From Rhodococcus jostii NBRC 16295 (GTDB taxonomy: Bacteria > Actinomycetota > Actinomycetes > Mycobacteriales > Mycobacteriaceae), in the NCBI RefSeq assembly GCF_001894825.1, contig NZ_BCWY01000086.1, forward strand, positions 1 to 38,314: DNA of 38,314 bases, read 5' to 3'. How positions within the stretch are numbered: the stretch's first letter is position 1; each line of letters opens with the position of its first letter. Shown piece after piece: positions 24,479 to 33,047 of this stretch. The notes under the pieces were generated by a model. The model made no database searches. It was not told the origin of the DNA and worked only from the letters and a program-made list of their open reading frames with translations. The position numbers were made by a program, and so were the translations under genes.

Positions 24479-25507
24479 TCATGCCGTGATGAGCGCCCAC
24501 AGCTCCTCGCGGCCCGCGGCGACCGCGGCGGTGGTGAGCTTGTCGTCCCAGCTGTGGACTGATCCGAATTCCGAGCGCCAGGCGAGGGCGGGTTGGGTGA
24601 ATTCGTGCAGTTGGTGTTCGCGGGTGGTGCCGATCGCGCCGTGTACCTGGTGGGCGTTGCGGACTACCACCGAGGCGGCGTGACCGGCGCAGGAGCGGGC
24701 GACTGCGACGAGGAAGTCGAGTTTCGTGCCGGACCAGTCGGTGCGCACGGCCTCGGTGAGGGCGGCTTCGGTCGCGGCGCGGGCGAGCGCGGCCTCGGCG
24801 GCGATGTCGGCGACCAGGTTCTGCACGGCCTGGAATCGGGCGAGGGGGCGGCCGAACTGCACGCGCTCGGTCGTGTGGGTGATCGACAGATCGAGAATTC
24901 GATCGAGTGCGGCGCAGACCTGGAGGCCCCGGATCAGGGCGCCGCGCAACAGCAGTTGGTTGATTACGGCGTCCGGTACCGGGGTTCCCGACAAGACGGT
25001 GGTGTCGGTGGTGACGGTGTCGCGCGGTTCGCCGGCGGCATTCGTGGCGGTTGTGATGATCAGGGACGACACGTCGACATCGGCGATGCGGTAGGTGTCG
25101 GCATCACGCCATGCGGTGACGACCTTGTCGGCCCGGGCGGCCCACGGTACGCCGACGGCGGTGCCGTTGTGGTCGAGCAGGCATACCGTGCGGCGGGCGG
25201 TGTCGGTGGGCAGTCCGGCAGTGTCGAGAAGCCAGCCCGCGAGCAGATCGTGTTCGGCGAGTGGGATGCGGACGCCGTGCCAGGCGGCAGCGTGGATCAG
25301 TTCGGCTGCCTCGAACCAACCGGCGCCGCTGCCGCCGGACTCTTCGGGGCCGGTGAGCCGGACGAGTCCGAGCTCGTCGAGCTGGTTCCACAGACTCGCC
25401 TCGCCGGACGTGACGTCGCCGTCCGCCTCGTTCTGCTCCCGGTGGCTCGCGAAGACCGCGGACATCATGTCCACGAGGTCCCGGTCGACGGTGGTCGGTG
25501 CATTCAT
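24479..25507 (-). CDS. Acyl-CoA dehydrogenase family protein, smaller partner subunit
   Basis: A 342-residue acyl-CoA dehydrogenase homologue starting MNAPTTVDRDLVDMM. The N-terminal and middle domains are diverged and short, lacking the usual FAD-contact motif. The C-terminal helical domain is typical (ERVQFGRPLARFQAVQNLVADIA near residue 215 and QVHGAIGTTREHQLHEF near 305). Its ATG overlaps the stop of the larger dehydrogenase gene by one base (TGATG), which signals coupled translation and a heteromeric enzyme, as known for actinobacterial alpha2beta2 dehydrogenases of steroid side chains. The partner probably supplies part of each active site. Confidence 0.87.
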   Translation of the reverse strand: MNAPTTVDRDLVDMMSAVFASHREQNEADGDVTSGEASLWNQLDELGLVRLTGPEESGGSGAGWFEAAELIHAAAWHGVRIPLAEHDLLAGWLLDTAGLPTDTARRTVCLLDHNGTAVGVPWAARADKVVTAWRDADTYRIADVDVSSLIITTATNAAGEPRDTVTTDTTVLSGTPVPDAVINQLLLRGALIRGLQVCAALDRILDLSITHTTERVQFGRPLARFQAVQNLVADIAAEAALARAATEAALTEAVRTDWSGTKLDFLVAVARSCAGHAASVVVRNAHQVHGAIGTTREHQLHEFTQPALAWRSEFGSVHSWDDKLTTAAVAAGREELWALITA

Positions 25508-26658
25508 CAGCGAATCCCCAATCCTCGCGCGATCACGCCGCGCAGAACTTCGTTGGTGCCGCCGCGAAGGGTGAATCCGGGGCGTTGGGCGACAGCGTCG
25601 TCGAGCATCGAGCGGTACTCGGCGCGGTTCGGTGCGCCGTCGCCCGTGAGCAGATCCGCGAGATCGGCGACATCGCCTTCGGTGGAGGTACCCAGGACCT
25701 TGACCACGGCGGCGGGGGTATCGGCCGGTTCGTGGCGTCCGAGTGCGCCGGCTACGGCGGTGGACATCTGGTGCAGGCCCGCGATGCGGGCGACGTACCG
25801 GCCGAGATCGGTGTGCCGCGGCAACGAGTCCTCGCGCATCTGCTCGGCCGTCTCGGCGAGCAGGGAGAACGTGGACAGGAAGCGCTCCGGTCCGCTGCGT
25901 TCGAAACTCAGTTCCGAGGTGACCTGCCGCCATCCGTGACCGATGGTGCCGAAGACCATGTCGTCGCCGACGAAGACGTCGTAGAGGAGGACCTCGTTGA
26001 AGTGGTGTCGCCCGTTCATCGACCGGATCGGACGGATGTCGACGCCGGGCGCGCGCAGGTCGACGATGAACTGACTCAGCCCGTCGTGGCGGTGCGCGGG
26101 ATCGAGAGGACTGGTACGGGCCAGGCAGATGAACGCATCGGCCTTGTGGGCGCCGGAGGTCCAGACCTTGGTGCCGGTGACGGACCAGCCGCCCTTGACG
26201 CGGGTGGCTTTGGTACGCACACTCGCCAGGTCCGAGCCGGAGTCGGGTTCACTCATGCCGATGCCGAAGAAGCACTCGCCGGCGGCGATGGCCGGCAGGT
26301 ACGTGCGTTTCTGGAGTTCGGTGCCGAATGTGAGTAGTGAGGGCACGATCTGCCGGTCAGCGATCCAGTGCGCGGCGACGGGGGCGCCGGCGGCCAGGAG
26401 TTCCTCGGTGACGACGAAGCGTTCGAGGTGGCTGCGTCCGTGGCCGCCGTACTCGACGGGCACGGTCATGCCGAGCCAACCGCGGGCTGCCAGGGCTCGG
26501 GAGAAGTCTTCGTCCCACCCGGTGAGCCAGCTGTCGACCTGGCGGCCGATCTTGCCGTCGGCGCGCTGGGTGGCGAGGAATTCACGGACCTCCGCGCGCA
26601 ATGCATCCATTGCATGCGGATCGTCGGCGACCGGAGGGACCAGTCGAAGGGACGTCAT
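25507..26658 (-). CDS. Acyl-CoA dehydrogenase, larger partner subunit
   Basis: A 383-residue acyl-CoA dehydrogenase. The FAD/substrate motifs are present: FFGIGMSEPDSGSDLASVRTKA near residue 135 and WSVTGTKVWTSGAHKAD near 158. The C-terminal motif reads RGGTNEVLRG near residue 370, so the usual Tyr-Glu-Gly-Thr catalytic glutamate position is not Glu. The Glu in LSFERSGPERF near 245 may serve instead, as in branched-chain and steroid-type enzymes; this is inference. It lies 16 bp behind the CoA-transferase gene and overlaps the smaller subunit gene, so all are one operon. Expected reaction: alpha,beta-desaturation of the acyl-CoA made by the transferase. Confidence 0.9.
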   Translation of the reverse strand: MTSLRLVPPVADDPHAMDALRAEVREFLATQRADGKIGRQVDSWLTGWDEDFSRALAARGWLGMTVPVEYGGHGRSHLERFVVTEELLAAGAPVAAHWIADRQIVPSLLTFGTELQKRTYLPAIAAGECFFGIGMSEPDSGSDLASVRTKATRVKGGWSVTGTKVWTSGAHKADAFICLARTSPLDPAHRHDGLSQFIVDLRAPGVDIRPIRSMNGRHHFNEVLLYDVFVGDDMVFGTIGHGWRQVTSELSFERSGPERFLSTFSLLAETAEQMREDSLPRHTDLGRYVARIAGLHQMSTAVAGALGRHEPADTPAAVVKVLGTSTEGDVADLADLLTGDGAPNRAEYRSMLDDAVAQRPGFTLRGGTNEVLRGVIARGLGIR

Positions 26659-26674
26659 GGTGTGTTCTTTCCGT

Positions 26675-27898
26675 TCAGGCCGATGCGGGCTCGGCCGAGG
26701 TGGTCTTGACGATGCCGGCGTCGGCTAATGCGTGGATGTGCTCCTCGGGGTACCCGAGTTCGGTCAGCACGGCGGTGGTGTCTGCACCGAGCAGCGGCGC
26801 GTGACGTGTCAACGAGATCGGAGTACGGGACATCGTGAACGGAGTTCGGGTGGCGTAGTACTCCCCCTCGGTGGGGTGTTCGTGCTTGGTGATCAGTTCC
26901 TGGTCGCGGACATAGGGATCGTCGTGTGCGTTCGCGAGGTCGAGCAGATCCGAGGCCGGAATGCCGTGCGCCTCGCACAGGGTGAGCCAGTCGGTGGTGG
27001 TGCGTTCGGGTGCGACTTCGCGGATGGCCGAGAGCAATTCGCCCATGTGTCGGTGGCGGTCGTCGACCGTCGCGTATCGGGGATTGTTCACCATGTCGGC
27101 GCGGCCGGCGGCCGTGAAGAAGTCGTTCCAGTTCTCCGACGAATACGGCATGATGCAGATCCAGCCGTCGGAGGTCTGGTGCGGTACGCGTTCCGGAGTG
27201 AGTACGCGTGCCCAGCCGAAGTCGCCTTCCGCCGGAGCGAAGGTGTGTCCGCCGAAATGTTCGACGAGGTTGAAGGCGATCATCGAGTCCACCATCGGCA
27301 CGTCGACCGCCTGGCCGAGACCGGTCACCTTCTTCTCCACGGCGGCGGCGAGCACGGCGATGACGATGTAGAGGCCGACGACCTTGTCGGCGATGACGTA
27401 CGGCGCGTACCGCGGTGCACCGTCGATCAGTTCGGAGAGCTTGGCAGCCCCGGAGGCGGCTTGGACGATGTCGTCGTAGGCCGGGTAGTCGCGGTACGCG
27501 GTCTCGGAACCGTATGCCTGTGCGGTGCAGAGGATCAGACCCGGGTTGATCTGTGCCAGACGTTCGTAGGTGACGCCGAGGTTCTCACGTGACCGCGGCC
27601 GCAGGTTGGTGACGAGGACATCCGCATCCCGGATCAGGTCGTCGAGAACCTGCCGACCGTCTTCGGACGCGAGATCGAGGGCGATGCTGCGCTTGTTGCG
27701 CTGCAGGTTCAACGTCAGAGCGCTCATCCCCTCGTGACGCCGAGCGCCGATGTCACGGCTCATGTCGCCATCGAGGTTTTCCACCTTGATCACGTCCGCT
27801 CCGAGATCGGCCAGGGTCGCGGTGGCAAACGGCCCCATGATCACGGTCGTCAGGTCGATGATCCGAAGACCGGTCAGGGCACCCCGTGTGAGTTGCAT
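26675..27898 (-). CDS. Class III (CaiB/BaiF-family) CoA-transferase
   Basis: A 407-residue class III CoA-transferase starting MQLTRGALTGLRIIDLT. Landmarks are GPFATATLADLGADVIKVE near residue 22, NKRSIALDLASEDG near 68, TNLRPRSRENLGV near 95 and VIADKVVGLYIVIA near 168, with the nucleophilic Asp. It is the first gene of the block and only distantly similar to the transferase at 7947, so it uses another acid. With the dehydrogenase pair and hydratase it resembles the cai carnitine genes (transferase, dehydrogenase, hydratase, transporter), but no carnitine-specific residue can be claimed. A DUF-free 156-bp gap with a palindrome separates it from the divergent IclR gene. Confidence 0.9.
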   Translation of the reverse strand: MQLTRGALTGLRIIDLTTVIMGPFATATLADLGADVIKVENLDGDMSRDIGARRHEGMSALTLNLQRNKRSIALDLASEDGRQVLDDLIRDADVLVTNLRPRSRENLGVTYERLAQINPGLILCTAQAYGSETAYRDYPAYDDIVQAASGAAKLSELIDGAPRYAPYVIADKVVGLYIVIAVLAAAVEKKVTGLGQAVDVPMVDSMIAFNLVEHFGGHTFAPAEGDFGWARVLTPERVPHQTSDGWICIMPYSSENWNDFFTAAGRADMVNNPRYATVDDRHRHMGELLSAIREVAPERTTTDWLTLCEAHGIPASDLLDLANAHDDPYVRDQELITKHEHPTEGEYYATRTPFTMSRTPISLTRHAPLLGADTTAVLTELGYPEEHIHALADAGIVKTTSAEPASA

Positions 27899-27978
27899 GA
27901 AAACCTCTTTTCGCTGTGACGGGCGGCACTGCGAGAACTATGACAGCTCAATCCCGCCTTACGCAATAGAGGATTTGT

Positions 27979-27994
27979 TTACGTATATATGTAA
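27979..27994. promoter_or_regulatory. Near-perfect palindrome, likely IclR operator
   Basis: TTACGTATATATGTAA is a 16-base palindrome with a single mismatched pair. It sits between the divergent CoA-transferase (start 27898) and IclR (start 28055) genes, in a locally A/T-rich patch. IclR proteins commonly bind such palindromes and control both their own gene and the divergent operon. Confidence 0.6.
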
Positions 27995-28054
27995 GCGGTA
28001 CACTCGGTGCAGTTCGCCAACCAGGGTGAACGTCAGACGCGAGGAGGGTTGGCC

Positions 28055-28813
28055 ATGGGGCAACCGGACGATGCCGCAGGAGCGCGGGCTCGCGCCCGCC
28101 ATCGCACCGTGGACCGCATCGCGTCGATCCTCGAATGTGCGGCCCGATCCCGTGACGGCGTCACCCTCAGCGCGATCGCGAAAGAACTCGCAGCGCCGGT
28201 CAGTTCGATTCAGTCGCTCGTCAACGGACTGGTTTCGGCGGGATACCTGGACGAACATGATCGCCGCTATTCGCTCGGCAGCGCGCCCTATCTGCTCAAC
28301 CGCCTGGCCGGCCGGCAGCCGGTCGCGGCAGTGACACACACCGACCTCGAACAGATCCACCACCGGACCGGACTGACGACGGTTCTTTCGATTGCCGTCG
28401 GACCGAACATCTTCTACGTGGACTACTGTTCGTCCGATCCTCGCTTCGCCTATCTCGCCGAGAACTATGTCCGACGATCCCTCATCCGCACCTCCGGCGG
28501 GTGGATACTGCTCGCTGGCATGGAGAAGCGGGACCTCTGGGCCTATATCCGCAATCTCCCCGAAGACGAGCAACCGCTCGCCGACAGATTTTTCGCGGCC
28601 CTGCCCGAGATAGAGCAGACCGGAATCTGTGCTTCCCCCAACGCATCCGAGCAAGGCGATGGAGTATCGATCGCTGTCCGGGAGAACGGCAGGATCGTTG
28701 CTACCGTCGGTGTCATCGCCCCACACGCCGTGATCACGCAGGACCGGGACCGCCTTGTCGACATCCTGAAACAGGGCGCCCAGGGATGGTCCGAACGCGA
28801 CATCGAGCGGTGA
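28055..28813 (+). CDS. IclR-family transcriptional regulator
   Basis: A 252-residue regulator starting MGQPDDAAGAR behind GAGGAGGG. The winged helix-turn-helix spans about residues 15-80 (TVDRIASILECAARSRDGVTLSAIAKELAAPVSSIQSLVNGL is the core region, in shortened form) with the wing RRYSLGSAPYLL. The effector domain follows to the end (TGLTTVLSIAVGPNIFYVDY and late DGVSIAVRENGRIVATVGV). It is divergent from the CoA-transferase operon with a palindrome between them, and is the likely repressor or activator of that block. Confidence 0.9.
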   Translation: MGQPDDAAGARARARHRTVDRIASILECAARSRDGVTLSAIAKELAAPVSSIQSLVNGLVSAGYLDEHDRRYSLGSAPYLLNRLAGRQPVAAVTHTDLEQIHHRTGLTTVLSIAVGPNIFYVDYCSSDPRFAYLAENYVRRSLIRTSGGWILLAGMEKRDLWAYIRNLPEDEQPLADRFFAALPEIEQTGICASPNASEQGDGVSIAVRENGRIVATVGVIAPHAVITQDRDRLVDILKQGAQGWSERDIER

Positions 28814-28843
28814 ACAGCCACGTCGCCACCCGGTCTGTTTCGT

Positions 28844-30004
28844 CTATCGGACCGCGTTCGGCACTGCGCCCGCACCGGGGATCGGGCCGCGTCCCGCGGC
28901 GGACCCCCGCGGCACCGTGAAGGTGGCGGCGACGCAGAGGATCGCGATCGCGAAGCAGGCGATCGTGTACCAGAGGTTCCCGATGGGATCGCCGTTGCTC
29001 GTGACACCGTCGACGGCACCGAAGAAGTCGGGCAGCGCGGTCACCCACAGCACGCCCATCGCAACGAGGTACACCACGCTGTAGACGCGGACGAAGTCGT
29101 TCGAGTACGCGGGAACGTCGGACGTCCCCCGGCGCAGCCGCGACCACTGCCGGATCAGGATCGGGATGGCGACGAGCACGACGATCAGCAGTTCCGCCGC
29201 GTAGACGATGCCCCGGACGGTGGTACTACCCATTCCGAGGACCGTCGCCGGGATCGGGAGGATGAACGTGCCCGCCGACGCCAGGAGACCGATCACGATT
29301 GTGCGCCACACCAGTTCGGGCCCGGTGAAGTCCCGGCCCCGGTCGGCATAGCGTCCCACGAAGAACTGGACGCACAGGGCCAGCGACATCGGCCACAGGG
29401 CCGCGAACACCACCACGCTCGGCAGCGGGACCGAGTCGAACATGGGCTGGTTGATCGGGTTGGTGGTCGACCATTCCCACCACCTCAGTTGCGGTCCGAG
29501 TTGGTCGAAGATTTCGTAGAACGCGTGGTGCACGAAGCCGACGCAGACCGCGCCGACGAGCACACCGTACTTCCGGAAGACGCCGAGCATCCGGACGAGT
29601 TCGAAAGCCAGCGTGGCCATCAGCGGATAGATCGCGATGATGTACAGCGGCAGCCGGCCCCACAGGAAGTCGACCGTGAACACGTTGTGCGCGAACATCG
29701 TATCCACGTGCTCTTCGATCCCGAAGGCGGCCGGAAAATACAGTGGCGGTTCGATGACGAACAGGTATGCGGTGGCACCGAACCAGAGAACCAGATTGGT
29801 CGGATCGCCGTTGCGGCGCCAGCGCAGGATCGCGAACGCGAGCGCGAGTACCGACCCGAGGACGATCGTGAGCTCGAGAACCGGCAGCGTCCAGTTCTCC
29901 AGAGCCAACGGATTACGGACCTCGACGAGTCCGCCGGCCTCCGCGCACGAGAATCCGAGCGCCGTCGAGAGCTGATCGAAGGTGGGGGAGCAGAGATCGG
30001 TCAT
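28844..30004 (-). CDS. Polytopic membrane protein of unknown function
   Basis: A 386-residue protein with about nine hydrophobic segments, starting MTDLCSPTFDQL. Notable features are LWFGATAYLFVIEPPLYFPAAFGIEEHV near residues 75-100, the histidine-containing GFVHHAFYEIFDQLGPQLRWWEW near 160, and a Pro/Ala/Gly-rich tail. Such proteins occur in Rhodococcus and Mycobacterium next to PF10118 hydrolases. I do not recognise a transporter or enzyme signature. Its ATG overlaps the stop of the PF10118 gene by one base (TGATG), so the pair is translated together and may work together at the membrane. Confidence 0.75.
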   Translation of the reverse strand: MTDLCSPTFDQLSTALGFSCAEAGGLVEVRNPLALENWTLPVLELTIVLGSVLALAFAILRWRRNGDPTNLVLWFGATAYLFVIEPPLYFPAAFGIEEHVDTMFAHNVFTVDFLWGRLPLYIIAIYPLMATLAFELVRMLGVFRKYGVLVGAVCVGFVHHAFYEIFDQLGPQLRWWEWSTTNPINQPMFDSVPLPSVVVFAALWPMSLALCVQFFVGRYADRGRDFTGPELVWRTIVIGLLASAGTFILPIPATVLGMGSTTVRGIVYAAELLIVVLVAIPILIRQWSRLRRGTSDVPAYSNDFVRVYSVVYLVAMGVLWVTALPDFFGAVDGVTSNGDPIGNLWYTIACFAIAILCVAATFTVPRGSAAGRGPIPGAGAVPNAVR

Positions 30005-30954
30005 CAGTTGACCACCGCCGGAACGGATTCGCTCCGGGGTTCACGCGACTCGGCGGTGTACCAGCGGGTGCAGTCGTAGCCGGCGTCGTAACGGGCGAAC
30101 CACTCGGCGGCGAGCGCGGGCAGCTTCTCGTGGGTGGGATCGTGCTTCGGCATCTGACTACGGACGATGCCGGCGAGGGCGGTGAGTTGCGCTCCGCGCG
30201 GGAGGTCGTCGAACGCGCGCGGCATTATGCCCTTGCTCAGGTACGGCGCAAACGACATCAGCAGCTTCTGCTTGACGCGGTGCGTGGCGAACATCGACAT
30301 CGCGTCGACCTTCCGCTCCCTGAGCGGGACGTGCTGGTTGAAGCCGGCGGAGGCGATCCTCATCACCTTCATCACGTGCGCGAAGATCGACGGGGCCATC
30401 CGCATCCGGTACAGCTCATCTCCGACAAGGGAATTGAAGATCACCAGGGCTGAACTCCGGTGTTCGACCTCCTCGACGAAGTGCCAGATGAACAGGGACG
30501 CAACCCGGTCGTCTCCCGGCCGGAAGAGGGTCGCCTCGTTGTCGAGCATCAGCTTGAACACCGGTGTGAAGGTCGCCTCGAGGTCTGCGGTGTAGGCGAG
30601 CCGATAATTCAGGCTGGTCGCCTCGGTGAGGAGGTCGAACTCGCCGATCACCGCGTCGAGGGTGTTCTGGAGTCCCGGGTACCGCCTTATCAGAGCTTTG
30701 ACGTGCTGGCGGTGTGCGGTCGAGTGGTGCCCCTCCTGGCGCATGAACGCCACGGCCTCCTCCGCGACCTCGGGGTCGGTCATCAGTGGCTTGGCCTGCA
30801 TGATCGCCTTGACGATCATCTTCTCGAAGCCGACGGCCAGGAACGAGATCGCGTTGGACATGCTCGACCAGGCCGGGTTGTCGGGATTCCAGAGGAACGG
30901 GACGTCCTGTTCCTCGAACGCGAAATCCATCTTTCTGGGGTGCAGGTCGGTCAT
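30004..30954 (-). CDS. PF10118-type metal-dependent hydrolase (ferritin-like fold)
   Basis: A 316-residue protein starting MTDLHPRKMDFAFEEQDVPFLWNP. It matches the predicted metal-dependent hydrolase family PF10118: AFMRQEGHHSTAHRQH near residue 70 and FIWHFVEEVEHRS near 160 supply the Glu/His residues expected to bind a metal pair in a helical bundle. The exact reaction of the family is unknown. GAGGAA lies before ATG 30954; a 27-codon extension to 31035 is unlikely. It is coupled to the following membrane-protein gene and divergent from a TetR regulator, with an inverted repeat in the shared promoter region. Confidence 0.87.
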   Translation of the reverse strand: MTDLHPRKMDFAFEEQDVPFLWNPDNPAWSSMSNAISFLAVGFEKMIVKAIMQAKPLMTDPEVAEEAVAFMRQEGHHSTAHRQHVKALIRRYPGLQNTLDAVIGEFDLLTEATSLNYRLAYTADLEATFTPVFKLMLDNEATLFRPGDDRVASLFIWHFVEEVEHRSSALVIFNSLVGDELYRMRMAPSIFAHVMKVMRIASAGFNQHVPLRERKVDAMSMFATHRVKQKLLMSFAPYLSKGIMPRAFDDLPRGAQLTALAGIVRSQMPKHDPTHEKLPALAAEWFARYDAGYDCTRWYTAESREPRSESVPAVVN

Positions 30955-31039
30955 GTGCGGTTCCTCGTCTCGTGCGGCATGAGTGGCTGCAGCCTCGGGG
31001 CAGGGAGAAGCCCCGACAATCGACACCATACACATAGGG

Positions 31040-31053
31040 TCATGTTTGTATGA
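31040..31053. promoter_or_regulatory. Inverted repeat, possible TetR operator
   Basis: TCAT (31040-31043) and ATGA (31050-31053) form an inverted repeat around GTTTGT in the region between the PF10118 gene (start 30954) and the TetR gene (start 31195). The arms are short, so this is only a candidate site. Confidence 0.35.
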
Positions 31054-31194
31054 TTAAGTTCGGGAGATTCCCGGAGAGCGTCTGCGAAACCGTTCTCCGG
31101 GCGCAAAATGTGCTCGCGGTAACCTCGGAGTCCGGGTCGGGCAGTGCGCCGACTGTTCGGACCGACGGCGCATTGCGAGAGGTAGGGGCAGGCA

Positions 31195-31800
31195 GTGGCA
31201 GGCAGGCGTGGGTGGGGTGGCAGTCCGCCTGGAAGCGACGACGAAGCGTCCCGGCGGATCGTTGCCGCCGCGGTCGAGCTCATCGGCCGGAAAGGGACGG
31301 CGATCAGCATCGCCGACGTCGCGGATTCCCTCGGTGTCATCCGTCAGACGGTGTACCGCTATTTCCCCAGCACCGACTCCCTGCTCCACGCCGCAGCCAT
31401 CGCCGCTGTCGACGGATTCCTCGACCGCCTGACGCACCACGTCGCAGGCATCGAGGATCCGGCAGATGCCGTCGTCGAGGCCGTGATCTACACGCTCGAC
31501 GAAGCGCCCCGCATTCCGCAGCTCGGCATCATGCTCTCCGGGTCGCATTCCCATGCCGAGGGAATCACGTCCGACGAAGCCCTCACCTTCGGCATGATGA
31601 TGATCAAACGCTTCGACGTCGACTGGGAGCGACACGGCTACGGCGAGGCCGCCCTCCGCGATCTCGTCGAATACCAGCTGCGGACGATGCAGTCGTTCTT
31701 CATCTCACCCGGAAGCCCGCCGCGAAGCCAGGACGAACTACGTGCCTACCTGCGACGGTGGGTGGGAGCCGCTGTCGCCGCCCCGGGCGGTCCGGCCTAG
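31195..31800 (+). CDS. TetR-family transcriptional regulator
   Basis: A 201-residue regulator from GTG 31195. The helix-turn-helix lies at about residues 20-65 (RRIVAAAVELIGRKG then IADVADSLGVIRQTVYRYFPSTDSLLHAA), standard TetR. The C-terminal ligand domain contains ITSDEALTFGMMMIKRF and LRDLVEYQLRTMQSF. It is divergent from the PF10118/membrane-protein operon and probably controls it. The start codon has a modest ribosome-binding site (AGGGGCAG). Convergent with the DUF1772-like gene, 78 bp apart. Confidence 0.88.
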   Translation: MAGRRGWGGSPPGSDDEASRRIVAAAVELIGRKGTAISIADVADSLGVIRQTVYRYFPSTDSLLHAAAIAAVDGFLDRLTHHVAGIEDPADAVVEAVIYTLDEAPRIPQLGIMLSGSHSHAEGITSDEALTFGMMMIKRFDVDWERHGYGEAALRDLVEYQLRTMQSFFISPGSPPRSQDELRAYLRRWVGAAVAAPGGPA

Positions 31801-31878
31801 AGGCGCGCTGGGTGACGAGGCTGCGGCGGAGAAAGAATGGGTCGGCGGCAGGCGCTCAGCGGGTCGCCGACCGCGCCG

Positions 31879-32382
31879 TCACGGAGAATCTCGAGACCGA
31901 GCCGGCGGGGTGTGTTCGCCGCGGCCGGCGATAAGAGCGGTGCAGGCCAGGGCGGCAGCGACGAGTCCCAACCCTGTGCGTATCCAGTTCCAGCGGTACC
32001 AGGCGGCGAGCGCAGCGGGCACGGCGTCCGGAGGGAAGGTGGGGTCGAGGAGTGCGAGATTCGCGCGCAGGAAGTACAGCGGGACGAGGACGAGGGTGGC
32101 GACCATCGCCGAGGTGGCCAGTGCCCACGCGAGGCGACCGGGGCGCGAATTTCTGACGGCCGAATACGTCGCGACCCCGAGCAGCAGGACCGATGCGATC
32201 TCGAACGGGAACACCGTGGCCCCGGTGACCGGACCGGCGACAGGGAAACGCGCGAGAAAGTCCGTCGGATCCATTGCCCGCCAACCCGGGACGATCACCG
32301 TCTGGGTGAGCAGGGCGGCGCCGGCGAACGCCGAGGTAGTGGCGACCGCAATGGTCTCGATGGTCCGTCCAGGCATCGCCAC
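31879..32382 (-). CDS. DUF1772-like small membrane protein
   Basis: A 167-residue membrane protein with four hydrophobic segments. The final RWNWIRTGLGLVAAALACTAL and the first-helix region AFAGAALLTQTVIVPGW with RAMDPTDFLARF match the DUF1772/anthrone-oxygenase-like pattern. Family function is mostly unknown, with a few members acting on aromatic polyketides. GTG 32382 has GAGGGA about 4 bases upstream; ATG 32376 is an alternative. It is 35 bp behind the Rho-N protein gene on the same strand and may be the last gene of the stress operon. Confidence 0.75.
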   Translation of the reverse strand: MAMPGRTIETIAVATTSAFAGAALLTQTVIVPGWRAMDPTDFLARFPVAGPVTGATVFPFEIASVLLLGVATYSAVRNSRPGRLAWALATSAMVATLVLVPLYFLRANLALLDPTFPPDAVPAALAAWYRWNWIRTGLGLVAAALACTALIAGRGEHTPPARSRDSP

Positions 32383-32417
32383 TGATCCCTCGGCGGCGCC
32401 CCTGCGGCAACAGGGGC

Positions 32418-32687
32418 CTAGTGGTTGCGGAGCTCGTCGATGAGCTCCTTCTTGTTCAGCTTCGAATAGCCGTGCAAATCCAGCTCTTTGGCCCGCTTCT
32501 TCAGTTCGTCGACTGTCCAGTCCTCGTATGAAGACGACTTCCCGCCCGACTTTCCGACGTTCGAGCGGCCGCGGTTGGCTGCGGCGTTGGAGATTCGTGC
32601 CGCCTTATCCTTGGAATCGCCCTTCTCACGCAGTTCCTCGTACATTTCTTCGTCTTTGAGTTGGGGCTGCGAAGTTTTGTTCGGCAT
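32418..32687 (-). CDS. Small basic protein with Rho N-terminal/SAP-like domain (DUF7218-like)
   Basis: An 89-residue charged protein starting MPNKTSQPQLKDEEMYEELREKGDS is split here into two parts: an N-terminal KDEEMYEELREKGDSKDKAARI with NAAANRGRSNVG, found in small actinobacterial stress-type proteins, and a C-terminal DWTVDELKKRAKELDLHGYS with LNKKELIDELRNH, the helix-extended-loop-helix of the Rho N-terminal domain, which usually binds nucleic acid. GGGAGAAG precedes the ATG. It lies 47 bp behind the CsbD-like gene and is likely in the same transcript. A DNA- or RNA-binding role in stress is inference. Confidence 0.85.
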   Translation of the reverse strand: MPNKTSQPQLKDEEMYEELREKGDSKDKAARISNAAANRGRSNVGKSGGKSSSYEDWTVDELKKRAKELDLHGYSKLNKKELIDELRNH

Positions 32688-32734
32688 CTGGTACTTCTCC
32701 CATCTACAGTGACGGTGCTGCGCCCCCGGGCGGT

Positions 32735-32977
32735 CTACTTGTCCTGCTCAGCGCGCTCGCGTTGTTCGTGGATGCCGGCTTCACCGCGGGCCTTCTCCGC
32801 CGCCGCTTCCTTTTCCGCTGCCTCCCGCTGGGCCTCCGCCTTGTCCTGCTGCGCCTTGCCTTCTCGGGTCAGATCGTCCTGGCCGGTAACGGCACCGACC
32901 GCCTCCTTGGCTTTGCCCTTCACGTCTTCGACGACACCCTTGACGCCTTCGGCCGGACCTGACTTGTCGTCAACCAC
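32735..32977 (-). CDS. CsbD-like stress protein
   Basis: An 80-residue hydrophilic protein from GTG 32977, behind GAGGGGAAG. The first half is CsbD-like (AEGVKGVVEDVKGKAKEAVG followed by GQDDLTREGKAQQDKA), the second a charged helix rich in Ala, Glu and Lys (EAQREAAEKEAAAEKARGEA), as in proteins annotated as microaggregate-binding or CsbD-family stress proteins. Such proteins accumulate under general stress under sigma-B-type control. A sigma-F/B-type promoter match is found 71 bp upstream (33048-33073), which supports this. The longer frame to 33019 has no start signal. Confidence 0.85.
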   Translation of the reverse strand: MVDDKSGPAEGVKGVVEDVKGKAKEAVGAVTGQDDLTREGKAQQDKAEAQREAAEKEAAAEKARGEAGIHEQRERAEQDK

Positions 32978-33047
32978 TGGTTCTTCCCCTCGTCGGTGGG
33001 TACGTGCCAGCAACTGCACCGGGCACGTTCGTTTTCCACTTCTTCGC

